Assembly (NCBI RefSeq): GCF_036038375.1
Contig: NZ_CP107935.1
Span: 2,294,001-2,358,000, forward strand
DNA: 64,000 nucleotides
Direction: 5' to 3'
Origin: Streptomyces sp. NBC_00414
GTDB lineage: Bacteria > Actinomycetota > Actinomycetes > Streptomycetales > Streptomycetaceae
The notes under the pieces are model-generated. The model was given only the letters and a program-made list of their open reading frames with translations, ran no database searches and was not told the DNA's origin. The position numbers and the translations under genes were made by a program. Below are positions 34,447 through 43,698 of the stretch, in pieces; positions within the stretch are counted from its first letter, which is position 1, and every line of letters starts with the position of its first letter.

Positions 34447-34573
34447 GCCAGCTCCCCAGGATGCGACCACGGACCGCCGAAAAGTGACGGGCAGTCCGGT
34501 TTATCGCGCCCGGAGCGCAGCGACAAGAACACGGCGCACACCTTCACGCCTCATTCGCGGGCGCGCCCCGTCA

Positions 34574-34592
34574 GGGGCGCGGGGAACTGCGC
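34574..34592 (+). repeat. Dispersed 19-bp repeat, single copy
   Basis: One forward copy with the T variant (GAACTGCGC), between the stop of the SpoIIE phosphatase gene (34651) and the start of the methyltransferase gene (34446), both on the minus strand. Confidence 0.85.
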
Positions 34593-34650
34593 GCCCAGCC
34601 CCCGCCGAAGCCGCGGATTCATCCCGAGCTTCCAGCGGAGCGCCGCGCGC

Positions 34651-37131
34651 TCAGCGACGCGGCAAGGTCAACTCGAACCACACGGTCTTGCCGGAGTTGG
34701 TCCGGCTGCTCCCCCACTCACGCGCCAGCGTGCTGACCACACGCATGCCACGGCCGAACTCGTCGAAGCGGCCCGCGCTGAGCAGCGTAGGCAGGTCGTG
34801 ATCGTCGTCGTCCACCTCGCACAAAAGCGTCTCGCCCCGGACCAGCCGAAGATCGATCGGCCGGCTGTGGGAGTGCCGTACGGCATTGGTGACGAGCTCG
34901 CTCACCAGCAACTCCGCGGTGTCGGCCACCGAGTTGAAGCCCCACTCGTGGAGCTGCTCACGCACTGCGGCGCGCGCCCTGCCGACTTCCTGCGGACCGT
35001 GCCCGATCCGCCACTGGGCGACGTCGTCGGGTTCGATGCCGTTGAGCCGGGCCATCAGGAGCGCCACGTCGTCCTTGCGGCCGCCGCGGCCGGCGCTGGA
35101 GAAGGTCGCGGCGAGGGCGCGGATGATGGTGTCGCAGGCGTCGTCCATGGAGGCGGCCGGGTGGGCCGCGGACTCGCAGAGCGTGGCGAGGCCGACACCG
35201 ATGTCCTCGCCGCGCACCTCGACCAGGCCGTCGGTGCACATCACGAGCCGGTCGCCGGGCGCCACCCGCACCCGTACGGACTCGAAGGGCACTCCGCCGA
35301 CTCCGACGGGCGCGCCGGTCGGCAGTTCGAGCAGCTCGCTCCGGCCGTCCTCCGCGCGGACCAGCACGGGCGGTATGTGGCCGGCGTTGGCGATCTCCAG
35401 TTCGCTCGCGATGGGGTCGTAGACCGCGTACAGACAGGTCGCGAGGTAGTGCTCGCCGAGTCGCTGCGCCAAGTCGTCCAGATTGCGCAGGAGTTGGGCG
35501 GGGGGAAGGTCGAGGGCCGCCATGGTCTGGACGGCGGTGCGTAACTGGCCCATCATCGCGGCGGAGTTGAGGCCGTGTCCCATCACGTCACCGACGACGA
35601 GTGCGGTCCGTGACCCGGGCAGTTTGACCGAGTCGAACCAGTCGCCGCCGACCCGCCCGAGCAGGGTGCCCGGCAGATAGCGGGTCGCGATGTCGCAGCC
35701 GGACATCCGCGGGGCGATGTGCGGCAGCATGCTTTCCTGGAGGGTCTCGGCGACACTCTCCTGGTACGTGTACATGCGGGCGTTGTCGAGCACGAGCCCG
35801 GCGCGGGCGGCGAGTTCGGCGCCGGTGACCCGGTCCATGTCGTTGAACTCGACGCGCTCCGGGTGACGGAGCAGGATCATGAAGCCGAGGACCACGTTCC
35901 GGGCCTTGAGGGGCACGACCAGCATGGAGCGGCCCGTGATGAGGGGCCGGATGTCGCGCTTCTCGAACTGGGCGGCGATCGTGTGGCCCATCTGCTCGCT
36001 GATGCGCGGCACGAGGACGGGGTCGCCGGTGGTCATGCACTGGAAGAACGGGGTGTGCGCCGGGAACGGCATGGCCTCGCCGACCGGTACGACGTCGTCC
36101 CAGCGGCCCGGCTCGTCCGTGTGCTCCACAGCCACCCGGTGCCACATGGTGGTCGTGTCGGGCACGCCGTCGGGGAAGCCCTCACCGGCGACGACCTGTT
36201 CGCGCAGATAGGTCCCGGCGACGTCCGTGAAGCGAGGGACGACGGCCCGGCTGACCTCGACGATGGTGCGGGACAGGTCGAGCGAGGTTCCGATGCGTCC
36301 GCTGACCTCGTTCAGGAACTCCAGCCGCTCCCGTACGGCCACGTATTCGAGGTCCTCGCCCTCGTCCTCGACGTCCTGCGGCGGGGGCTCGCCCGACCTG
36401 GCCGCCGCGGCGGCCCGCTCCTGGCGCGCCTTGCGTTCGGCGCGCCGCGGGACACCCCAGTCGGGGGTGACGGGGACCCGGTCGTTCTGGCTGAACTCCA
36501 GGACGGGATAGCCCAGTTCGAGGACCTGGGCGACGATGCGGGCGCTCTCGCCCACGCTCATGCTCGGCAGGATCTCGGGCAGCCGGCGCGCCAGGTCCTC
36601 GGCTCCGGGGAAGTCGGTGTGCAGCGCGAATCCGGGCGCGATGCGCTCCATGGCCGTACTCGCACCTGCCCCCGCTCCGGGGTCCTCCTGGCGCAGCGCG
36701 CCCGCGTCGGCGGCGAGGACCAGCAGCCGTTCCGCGCCCGGCCCCACCAGGGGGTACGCCCACCACAGGACATCGATGCGGTCGCTGTCCGCCGCCGTCA
36801 GCCGCGCGCGGCCCGCCGCCGGGTAGAACAGCCGCCCGTCGAGGGAGGATTCGAGGTCGGGGCCCAGCCCGTCGTACGCCGCGTACGCACCGTAGGGCGC
36901 GCTCTCGTCGTCCTCGGGCAGAGCGCCGGAGACCGGCAGCAGATCGACCACGGGACGGCCGACGGCCTCTTCCCTGGCGGTACCGAAGAGGCGCCGGGCG
37001 CCGCGGCTCCAGTGCGAGACCAGTCCCTCACGGTCCACCACGACCACGGCCAGCGGAATGCGTCCCGCCGCGGAGGCCCCGTCACCGGCCGCACGGTGGA
37101 AAGGTGCGCCCCTTTCGGTGCCACGGTCCAT
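34651..37131 (-). CDS. SpoIIE-type PP2C phosphatase with PAS, GAF and anti-sigma kinase domains
   Basis: 826 residues. Order: PAS-like (about 20-130), a linker with Arg/Glu-rich stretch, GAF (about 280-440), SpoIIE phosphatase (DIATRYLPGTLLGRVGGDWFDSV, VVGDVMGHGLNSAAMMGQLRTA, about 480-680) and a C-terminal HATPase of the RsbW kind (LLVSELVTNAVRHSHSRPIDL, GRGMRVVSTLA). Such proteins control partner-switching of SigB/F-type sigma factors. Codon 530 is TTA (35542-35544), so translation may need bldA tRNA. The ATG at 37131 has only a weak AGAGAGGG upstream. Confidence 0.93.
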   Translation of the reverse strand: MDRGTERGAPFHRAAGDGASAAGRIPLAVVVVDREGLVSHWSRGARRLFGTAREEAVGRPVVDLLPVSGALPEDDESAPYGAYAAYDGLGPDLESSLDGRLFYPAAGRARLTAADSDRIDVLWWAYPLVGPGAERLLVLAADAGALRQEDPGAGAGASTAMERIAPGFALHTDFPGAEDLARRLPEILPSMSVGESARIVAQVLELGYPVLEFSQNDRVPVTPDWGVPRRAERKARQERAAAAARSGEPPPQDVEDEGEDLEYVAVRERLEFLNEVSGRIGTSLDLSRTIVEVSRAVVPRFTDVAGTYLREQVVAGEGFPDGVPDTTTMWHRVAVEHTDEPGRWDDVVPVGEAMPFPAHTPFFQCMTTGDPVLVPRISEQMGHTIAAQFEKRDIRPLITGRSMLVVPLKARNVVLGFMILLRHPERVEFNDMDRVTGAELAARAGLVLDNARMYTYQESVAETLQESMLPHIAPRMSGCDIATRYLPGTLLGRVGGDWFDSVKLPGSRTALVVGDVMGHGLNSAAMMGQLRTAVQTMAALDLPPAQLLRNLDDLAQRLGEHYLATCLYAVYDPIASELEIANAGHIPPVLVRAEDGRSELLELPTGAPVGVGGVPFESVRVRVAPGDRLVMCTDGLVEVRGEDIGVGLATLCESAAHPAASMDDACDTIIRALAATFSSAGRGGRKDDVALLMARLNGIEPDDVAQWRIGHGPQEVGRARAAVREQLHEWGFNSVADTAELLVSELVTNAVRHSHSRPIDLRLVRGETLLCEVDDDDHDLPTLLSAGRFDEFGRGMRVVSTLAREWGSSRTNSGKTVWFELTLPRR

Positions 37132-37557
37132 GGCTCAGGCCCTCTCTTCCACGGTCCGCAAGATCTGCGCCACCACACCAACCACGGTACGTCCGCGCCC
37201 GGTAGCCATGTGTGCCAATCCCCGAATTGACTCCGGCGCACACCAGGCCCCGCCCGGGGCGCGGGGAACTGCGCGCTCAGCTCCAACCGGCCTGCGCCCG
37301 ACGACCTGCCCGAGCCCTCACCCCCAGGGGCGCGGGGAACGGCGCAGTCTTCTGCCTGCGGGCCGGTGGGGGCCGGCTGCGCAGTTCCCCGCGCCCCTAC
37401 AAGCAAAGGATTGCGCCGTTCCCCGCGCCCCTAAAGGCAAAGGATTGCGCCGTTCCCCGCGCCCCTAAAGGCAAAAGATTGCGCCGTTCCCCGCGCCCCC
37501 GAAAGACGAAAGACTGCGCCGTTCCCCGCGCCCCCCAGAGGCAAGAGACTGAGCGCC
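37132..37557. other. Repeat-rich intergenic region between MFS stop and SpoIIE phosphatase start
   Basis: About 425 bp with no believable gene. It contains seven copies of the dispersed 19-bp repeat, listed separately, and on the left presumably the promoter of the SpoIIE phosphatase gene, for which I see no clear consensus. Confidence 0.6.
37256..37534. repeat. Dispersed 19-bp repeat, seven copies, four in a 34-bp tandem array
   Basis: Forward copies lie at 37256-37274 and 37327-37345. Reverse copies lie at 37379-37397, 37413-37431, 37447-37465, 37481-37499 and 37516-37534. The last four start 34, 34 and 35 bp apart. Their spacers (CTAAAGGCAAAGGATT-like) are nearly identical, so a 34-bp unit is tandemly repeated. 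Forward and reverse copies can pair into long stems. The array begins 24 bp past the MFS gene stop. Confidence 0.9.
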
Positions 37558-39957
37558 TCAGCCGTCCTCGTGACCCAGTTGGAGGTCCCGTTCGGTCCTC
37601 CCGCCCCCCGCCACCTGCAGAACCGTAGCCACCGGCGGGTACCCCGCCGCGATCACCGTGTACTCCCCCGACGACAGGTCGATGAACCGGAACGCCCCGT
37701 CACCCCCGGTGGTCAACGTGTCCACCACATTCCCCGCCGCGTCGAGCAGCGTCACCCGCGCGTCCTCGACCGGCCGCCCCCCACTCGCCCGCACGGTCCC
37801 CCGCAGCACCGCCCCGCCCGCGAGCTCGACGTCCTGCCGGGTCTCGCGCGCGGCCTGCACGCTGACGGGCAGCGCGGCCGGCCGGAACGCCGGAGCGCTC
37901 CCGGCCAGCGTGTACTCCCCCGCCACCAGCTCCGTGATGACATAGCCGCCCTCGCGCCCACTGCGCGTCGAGGCGACCACCTCCCCGTGCACATTGGTGA
38001 GCGTGACGGTCGCGTCCCGCACCGGAGTGCCGTCCGCCGTGACCACGCTCCCGGCCAGCCGGCCCGCGCCGCCGAGCACCACGTCCAGTTCGACGGGCCG
38101 TTCCCCGACGGTGACGCTGACCGCCTGGGGCTGGTGCCCGCCGGCCGCGGCGATCAGGACGTACGCCCCCGATCCGGGCGTCGACAGCGCGTACCGTCCG
38201 TCCTCGCCGCTCGCGCCCCGCCCGATCTGCTGTCCCGCGACGTCGATGAGGGTGAGCGCGGCACGGGGCACGACGGTGCCGTCGGGGTGCTGCACGGTGC
38301 CGCAGACGGGGATCCCGGCGGCGTACGTCGAACGGGCCGCCGGGATGGGGGTGTCGAGCGGTGCGGTCCCGGGGGTCGCGGTGGGGGTGTGGTGGGACAC
38401 CAGTGGTTTCTCCTTGAGGAAGAAGGCGACGAGCAGGCCCAGGACGAGCACCGGCACGAGGTAGAGGAAGATCCGCGGCATCGCGTCGGTGTACGCCGCG
38501 ATGTAACCGTCCCGCAGTTCGGCGGGCAGCGCGTGGACGAGCTGCGGGGTGATGGACTCGGGGTCGGGCACACCGGCCCCGGCGGGCAGCCGGTCGGCGA
38601 GGGAGTCGGCCAGCCGGTCGGCGAAGAGCGTGCCGAAGACCGCCGCGCCGACGCTGCCGCCGATCTGCCGGAAGTAGTTGTTGGCGCTGGTCGCGGTGCC
38701 GAGGTCGTACGGGTGCACGGAGTTCTGCACGGCGAGGATCAGCACCGGCATGACCAGGCCGATCCCGGCGCCGAGCAGGGCCATCCACACGCTGTAGTGC
38801 AGCCGGGGCGTATCGGCCTCGAGCCGGGAGAGCAGCCACATGCCGAGGACGGACAGGGCGCCGCCGAGGATCGGATACACCTTGTAGTGGCCGCTGCGGC
38901 TGATGAGGTGTCCCGAGACGATCGAGGCACCGACGATGCCGCCCATCATGGGGAGCATGAGCAGGCCGGACTCGGTGGCGGTGGCGCCCTCGACCATCTG
39001 CAGGTACGTGGGCAGATAGCTGGCCGCGCCGAAGAGGGCGACGCCGACGATCACGCCCACGAGCGCGGTCACGTTGAAGACGCCGTCGCGGAACAGCCGT
39101 AGCGGGATGAGGGGTTCGGCCGCGCGGTGCTCGGCGAGAAGGAAGAGCGCGGTCGAGGCGACGGCTCCCGCGGCGAGTCCGAGGACGACCCGTGAGTCCC
39201 ACGCGTACTCCGTGCCGCCCCAACTGGTCAGCAGCACAAGGCAGGTCGAGGCGACGGCGAGCAGCAGGGCGCCGAGGACGTCCAGGCGCGGTCTGGCGGT
39301 GGGCTTCGGCAGTTCGAGGACGACGGCGACGACGGCGAGCGTGATCAGGCCGAAGGGGACGTTGACGTAGAAGCACCAGCGCCAGGAGAGGTGGTCGGTG
39401 AAGTAGCCGCCGAGCAGCGGGCCCGCGACCGAGGCGAGGCCGAACGCGGCGCCGATCATCCCCATGAAGCGGGCCCGCTCCCGGGACGGCACGACGTCCG
39501 CGATGATCGCCTGTACGCCGATCATGAGACCGCCGGCGCCGACCCCCTGGAGGGCGCGGAAGGCGATCAACTGGTCCATGGTGTGCGACCGTCCGGCCAG
39601 CGCGGAGCCGATGACGAAGACGACGATCGCGAACTGGAAGACGCCCTTGCGGCCGTACAGATCGCCCAACTTGCCGTAGACGGGCAGTCCCACGGTCGAG
39701 GTGAGCAGATACGCGGTGATCGCCCAGGACATCCGGTCCAGGCCGTGCAGCTCTCCGACGATCTTCGGGAGCGCGGTGGCGACGATCATCTGCTCAAGGG
39801 CCGCGAGCAGCAGCGCGAGCATGAGCGCGAAGAACACCAGACGCACGCGGCGCGGGCTCAGTGTCTCCAACTGGGCGGGGTCCGGCGGCGCTTGGGATAT
39901 GTCCGGGGCCGGAGCCGAAACGTCTCGTCCGCTCTCCGCCAGAGCCGTTCCGCCCAC
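37558..39957 (-). CDS. DHA2-type MFS drug transporter with C-terminal carboxypeptidase-regulatory-like repeats
   Basis: 799 residues. The first 540 form a 14-helix MFS proton antiporter of the EmrB/QacA class: ALEQMIVATALPKIVGELHG, GLPVYGKLGDLYGRKGVFQ, and motif C-like GVGAGGLMIGVQ. The last 245 residues are soluble and hold three beta-sandwich repeats of the CarboxypepD_reg/Cna-B type (VPRAALTLIDVAGQQIGRG, VRDATVTLTNVHGEVVAST, VEDARVTLLDAAGNVVDTL). The start is taken as the GTG at 39957 with GGGGAG 8 nt before. Substrate unknown. The appended domains are unusual for a transporter. Confidence 0.88.
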   Translation of the reverse strand: MGGTALAESGRDVSAPAPDISQAPPDPAQLETLSPRRVRLVFFALMLALLLAALEQMIVATALPKIVGELHGLDRMSWAITAYLLTSTVGLPVYGKLGDLYGRKGVFQFAIVVFVIGSALAGRSHTMDQLIAFRALQGVGAGGLMIGVQAIIADVVPSRERARFMGMIGAAFGLASVAGPLLGGYFTDHLSWRWCFYVNVPFGLITLAVVAVVLELPKPTARPRLDVLGALLLAVASTCLVLLTSWGGTEYAWDSRVVLGLAAGAVASTALFLLAEHRAAEPLIPLRLFRDGVFNVTALVGVIVGVALFGAASYLPTYLQMVEGATATESGLLMLPMMGGIVGASIVSGHLISRSGHYKVYPILGGALSVLGMWLLSRLEADTPRLHYSVWMALLGAGIGLVMPVLILAVQNSVHPYDLGTATSANNYFRQIGGSVGAAVFGTLFADRLADSLADRLPAGAGVPDPESITPQLVHALPAELRDGYIAAYTDAMPRIFLYLVPVLVLGLLVAFFLKEKPLVSHHTPTATPGTAPLDTPIPAARSTYAAGIPVCGTVQHPDGTVVPRAALTLIDVAGQQIGRGASGEDGRYALSTPGSGAYVLIAAAGGHQPQAVSVTVGERPVELDVVLGGAGRLAGSVVTADGTPVRDATVTLTNVHGEVVASTRSGREGGYVITELVAGEYTLAGSAPAFRPAALPVSVQAARETRQDVELAGGAVLRGTVRASGGRPVEDARVTLLDAAGNVVDTLTTGGDGAFRFIDLSSGEYTVIAAGYPPVATVLQVAGGGRTERDLQLGHEDG

Positions 39958-40188
39958 GTGCTGCTCCCCTCGTCGCGCCTGCGGGGCCCATTTCTCGCAT
40001 TGTGCGACATCTGGGAGCAAGCGCGACGAGTCGCCCTGAGATGGGCTTCGGCGGACGTATCCGCCGGTGGGAGCCCTACGGCGTACAACTGGGCCGCGAC
40101 GGAAAACCACCCGAAACGGTGAGCGGGGGAATCACGCGGAGCCGCCCGCCCTGGACTCGTACAAGGGGCGGCGCAAGGGCTGGTGGAA

Positions 40189-40632
40189 CTACTTCTCCAC
40201 CTCGGCGGCGAGCTTCGCCAGCACCTCGTCGTAGATGCGGCCGAGGCCCTTGGGCGCGAAGGTCCGCTCGAAGAAGCCGCCGATGCCGCTCGCACCGTCC
40301 CAGACGGAGGTGACGACGACCCGGGACCTGCCCTCACCGGCCGGGGTGACCCGCCAGGTGGTGACCATCGAGGAGTTGCGGTCCTTCTCCACGAGCTCGC
40401 CGTCGGTGGGCTCGCTCACTTCGAGCAGGCAGTCGCGGATCCGCTTGCTGGTGGCCTGGAGCTTCCAGTGGACGAGGGTTCCCTCGCCGTCGCCGCCCTC
40501 CCGGACCTCGTACTCACTGAAGTGCTCGCTCAGGATCTTCGAACGCGTGCCGTTGTAGTCGGCCAGCGCGTCGAACACGTCGTCCGGCTGACCCGTCACG
40601 ACTCGCTCGGTGGTGGCCTCGACCTGCGCCAT
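40189..40632 (-). CDS. SRPBCC (polyketide cyclase/START-like) family protein
   Basis: 147 residues: VEATTERVVTGQPDDVFDALADYNG at the start, GEGTLVHWKLQATSKRIRDCLLEV in the middle and a final amphipathic helix (GRIYDEVLAKLAAEVEK). The fold binds hydrophobic ligands; no function is fixed. The start is the ATG at 40632 with GGAGGA 6 nt before. The 230 bp between its stop and the MFS start contains no clear gene. It is divergent from the radical SAM gene. Confidence 0.87.
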   Translation of the reverse strand: MAQVEATTERVVTGQPDDVFDALADYNGTRSKILSEHFSEYEVREGGDGEGTLVHWKLQATSKRIRDCLLEVSEPTDGELVEKDRNSSMVTTWRVTPAGEGRSRVVVTSVWDGASGIGGFFERTFAPKGLGRIYDEVLAKLAAEVEK

Positions 40633-40738
40633 TGCGTTCCTCCAGCACTCGGGATCTCGGGCGTCAGCGCTCAGCCAACCATCACGCGGCCGAGCCGCCC
40701 AAATCGGGGTCCGCAACTATGGGGTCGCACGATCAAGG

Positions 40739-40750
40739 GAACATGTGTTC
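40739..40750. promoter_or_regulatory. LexA (SOS) box-like site upstream of the radical SAM gene
   Basis: GAAC-ATGT-GTTC matches the actinobacterial LexA core GAAC-N4-GTTC. It lies 33 bp before the ATG at 40783 and directly abuts TATTCT (40751-40756), a possible -10 box. Binding here would block the promoter. Confidence 0.6.
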
Positions 40751-40782
40751 TATTCTGTGATCAGTGCTATCGAGGAGGCGTC

Positions 40783-41823
40783 ATGCGGTGGGAGAACCTC
40801 ACAGTGGAGTCCGGCGGTAATCCGTCGGGAAACCCCACGAACCCCGCTCTGTTCGGCGCGGAGACGGTGACCACTCGTACGTTCGACACGCCCGAGTTCC
40901 GCGGAATCACCTTCCACGAGATCCGGGCCAGGTCGATCGTCAATCGCGTACCGGGGGCTTCGCGCATGCCCTTCGAGTGGACGGTGAACCCGTACCGCGG
41001 CTGCACGCACGCGTGTGTCTACTGTTTCGCGCGCAAGACCCACAGCTATCTCGACCTCGACACCGGCCTCGGCTTCGACAGCCAGATCGTGGTGAAGGTG
41101 AACGCCCCGGAGCTGCTGCGGCGGCAGCTGGGCTCTCGGCGCTGGCTCGGCGATCACATCGCGATGGGCACGAACGTGGACTGCTACCAGCGCGCCGAGG
41201 GGCGCTACCAGCTGATGCCCGGCATCATCGCGGCCCTGCGCGACCACGCGAACCCCTTCTCCATCCTGACGAAGGGCACGCTGATCCTGCGCGATCTGGA
41301 CCTGCTGAAGCAGGCTGCTGCTGTCACCGAGGTCGGGATCTCCGTCTCCGTGGGCTTCACCGACCTCGACCTGTGGCGGACCGTGGAGCCGGGCACCCCC
41401 GCCCCCGAGCGCCGCCTCGACGTCGTCCGCACCCTGAGCGCCCACGGCATCGACTGCGGGGTCCTGATGGCCCCCGTGATCCCCTTCCTGGGCGACGATC
41501 CCTCCCAACTGCGCGCGACGGTACGGGCGATCGCCGCGTCCGGCGCGACCTCGGCGACCCCGCTCGTGCTGCACCTGCGGCCCGGGGCGCGCGAGTGGTT
41601 CATGAGCTGGCTGGGACACCATCACCCGCATCTGGTGCGCCGGTACGAGCGGCTGTACGCGGAGGGCTCGTACGCCCCGAAGTGGTACCAGCGGCGGATC
41701 ACCCGGCAGGTGCACGAGCTGGCCGAGGAGTACGGGATAGGCCCCACGCGCGCGGGGATGCCCCGCAGGATCCCGGTGCCGGAACCGGTCGCGCCGGTGC
41801 CCACCCAGCTCACCCTTCTGTGA
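40783..41823 (+). CDS. Radical SAM protein, Rv2578c/SplB-like family
   Basis: 346 residues. The radical SAM cluster motif is CTHACVYC in VNPYRGCTHACVYCFARKTH, just before HSYLDLDTGLGFDSQI. Conserved DHIAMGTNVDCYQRAEG and ILTKGTLILRD follow. The family resembles spore photoproduct lyase-like and Rv2578c proteins; the substrate is not known, although a link to DNA damage is suggested by the SOS-like site upstream. The ATG at 40783 has GAGGAGG 5 nt before. Single gene. Confidence 0.92.
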   Translation: MRWENLTVESGGNPSGNPTNPALFGAETVTTRTFDTPEFRGITFHEIRARSIVNRVPGASRMPFEWTVNPYRGCTHACVYCFARKTHSYLDLDTGLGFDSQIVVKVNAPELLRRQLGSRRWLGDHIAMGTNVDCYQRAEGRYQLMPGIIAALRDHANPFSILTKGTLILRDLDLLKQAAAVTEVGISVSVGFTDLDLWRTVEPGTPAPERRLDVVRTLSAHGIDCGVLMAPVIPFLGDDPSQLRATVRAIAASGATSATPLVLHLRPGAREWFMSWLGHHHPHLVRRYERLYAEGSYAPKWYQRRITRQVHELAEEYGIGPTRAGMPRRIPVPEPVAPVPTQLTLL

Positions 41824-42049
41824 CCGGCACCCCCTCACGCACCGGCCGGCACTCCCTGCCCGGCATCCGGCCGCATCCCACGGCCCAATGGGGTCAACTC
41901 TCGGCAGAAGCGGTCCTTCCGGGTGCCCTCCCCGGGACGATACGGCCAAGGCCGTGACGCGCACGGCTCCCTGACCGAGGAACGGGACGGGCCCCCGACC
42001 GGGACTCCCGACGGGACCCTGACCGGTACCTCAATGTGAGGCGATTCAT

Positions 42050-43633
42050 GTGAACCGACGCGCAGCTGCTCTGTGCGGTGCCGCCGCCGTGGTTGCCGGA
42101 ATGATCACCGCGGTCCCGGCCGGCGCGAGCCCGGCCGCCGCGGCCCCCGCCGTCCCGGCGGCCGGGCCCACCTGGAAGAAGTGCGGCACCAAGAACTACC
42201 CGACGCTCCAGTGTGCGTCCCTGAAGGTGCCGCTCGACCACGCGAACCCGCACGGCCGGAAGATCACACTCGCGCTGTCACGGGTCCCGCACACCTCCAG
42301 GAAGACGTACCAGGGGCCCCTGCTGGTGAACCCGGGCGGTCCCGGCGGCAGCGGTCTCACCCTCGCCGGGTTCGTCGCGGCCTCGCTGCCGAAGAGCGTG
42401 GCGGGCCAGTACGACGTCATCGGCTTCGACCCGCGCGGGGTCGGCGCGAGCAGGCCCGCCCTGAACTGCCGGCCGGGGCACTTCGCACCGGTACGCCCCG
42501 ACTCGGTGCCGGCGACGCCCGCCCTGGAGAAGGCCAACCTCGACCGCGTCCAGACCTTCGCGAAAGCCTGCGCGACCAAGCACCAGGACGTGCTGCCGTA
42601 CATCGACACGGTGAGCGCGGTCCAGGACATGGACGCCGTCCGGAGCGCGCTCGGCGCCAAGAGGATCAACTACTTCGGGTACTCGTACGGCACCTACCTG
42701 GGCGCCGTCTACGCCAAGCTCTACCCGGACCGGGTACGGCGCATGGTGCTGGACTCCGTCGTCGATCCCACCGGCGTCTGGTACGACGACAACATCGCGC
42801 AGGACCACGCCTTCAACTCCCGCCACCGGGCCTTCATGGCCTGGGTCGCCAAGAACGACGCGACGTACAAGCTCGGCACCGATCCGGAGAAGATCGAGAA
42901 GACCTGGTACGCGATGCGGGCGGCGCTGGCGAAGAAGCCCGCGGACGGGAAGGTCGGCGCCTCCGAGCTGGAGGACACCTTCTCCCCCGGCGGCTACTTC
43001 AACGGCTACTGGCCGTATCTCGCCGACGCGTTCGCGACGTATGTGAAGACCAAGAACGACGATCCGCTGGTCGAGGCGTACGAGAACTTCGGCGCCGTCG
43101 ACACCGCGGGCGACAACGGCTACAGCATCTACACCTCGGTGCAGTGCCGTGACGCGAGCTGGCCGCGCGACTGGGACGAGTGGCGCGACGACAACTGGGA
43201 GGTGTACGAGAAGGCGCCGTTCCTGACCTGGAACAACGCCTGGTACAACGCCCCGTGCGCGTTCTGGCCCACCGACTCGGCCGAGCCCGTGGACGTCTCG
43301 AACGACTCGGTGCCGCCGGTCCTGCTGTTCCAGGCGACGGACGACGCGGCCACCCCGTACGAGGGCGGTGCCATGGTCCATCGCCTGCTGGGCGGGTCCA
43401 GCCTGGTGGTCGAGGAGGGCGGCGGAAACCACGGCATCACGCTGAGCGGGAACGCCTGCCTGGACAGGCACCTGGCCGCCTATCTGACCGACGGCCGGGT
43501 CCCGCGCGGCGACGGCGAGGCCGACGCGGTGTGCGGGAAGCTGCCCGACCCGAAGCCGCTGACCGCGAAGGCGACATCGGGCGCGGGCTCGCGCGGCGCC
43601 GCGCTGCACGGTCTGCTCGGCTTCCGGGGCTGA
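42050..43633 (+). CDS. Secreted alpha/beta-hydrolase, tripeptidyl aminopeptidase (SlpD/E, Tap-like)
   Basis: 527 residues. A Sec signal peptide (RRAAALCGAAAVVAGMITAVPAGASPAAAA) is followed by the peptidase S33 fold: oxyanion loop NPGGPGGSG, nucleophile elbow NYFGYSYGTYLGAVYA, acid in LLFQATDDAATPYEGG and histidine in GGNHGITLSGN. The C-terminal TAP-like domain is present. It removes N-terminal peptides outside the cell or processes secreted protein precursors. It starts with GTG at 42050; GAGG lies about 9 nt before. A hairpin follows the stop. Confidence 0.92.
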   Translation: MNRRAAALCGAAAVVAGMITAVPAGASPAAAAPAVPAAGPTWKKCGTKNYPTLQCASLKVPLDHANPHGRKITLALSRVPHTSRKTYQGPLLVNPGGPGGSGLTLAGFVAASLPKSVAGQYDVIGFDPRGVGASRPALNCRPGHFAPVRPDSVPATPALEKANLDRVQTFAKACATKHQDVLPYIDTVSAVQDMDAVRSALGAKRINYFGYSYGTYLGAVYAKLYPDRVRRMVLDSVVDPTGVWYDDNIAQDHAFNSRHRAFMAWVAKNDATYKLGTDPEKIEKTWYAMRAALAKKPADGKVGASELEDTFSPGGYFNGYWPYLADAFATYVKTKNDDPLVEAYENFGAVDTAGDNGYSIYTSVQCRDASWPRDWDEWRDDNWEVYEKAPFLTWNNAWYNAPCAFWPTDSAEPVDVSNDSVPPVLLFQATDDAATPYEGGAMVHRLLGGSSLVVEEGGGNHGITLSGNACLDRHLAAYLTDGRVPRGDGEADAVCGKLPDPKPLTAKATSGAGSRGAALHGLLGFRG

Positions 43634-43640
43634 ACCCCGG

Positions 43641-43665
43641 CCGGCGGGCGGCGACCGCCCGCCGG
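43641..43665 (+). terminator. Hairpin after the secreted hydrolase gene
   Basis: CCGGCGGGCGG / CCGCCCGCCGG, 11 bp with a CGA loop, starts 8 bp past the stop. It lacks a T-tract but its strength and position suit termination. Confidence 0.65.
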
Positions 43666-43698
43666 GGCGTGGTCAGTGCGGTGGTGCAGGATTGATCC

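Noticed and set aside
37413..37534. Possible CRISPR array (regular repeats with a 34-bp period)
   Set aside because: The spacers are only about 15 bp, nearly identical to each other, and the same 19-bp core is scattered over the window. No cas genes are present.
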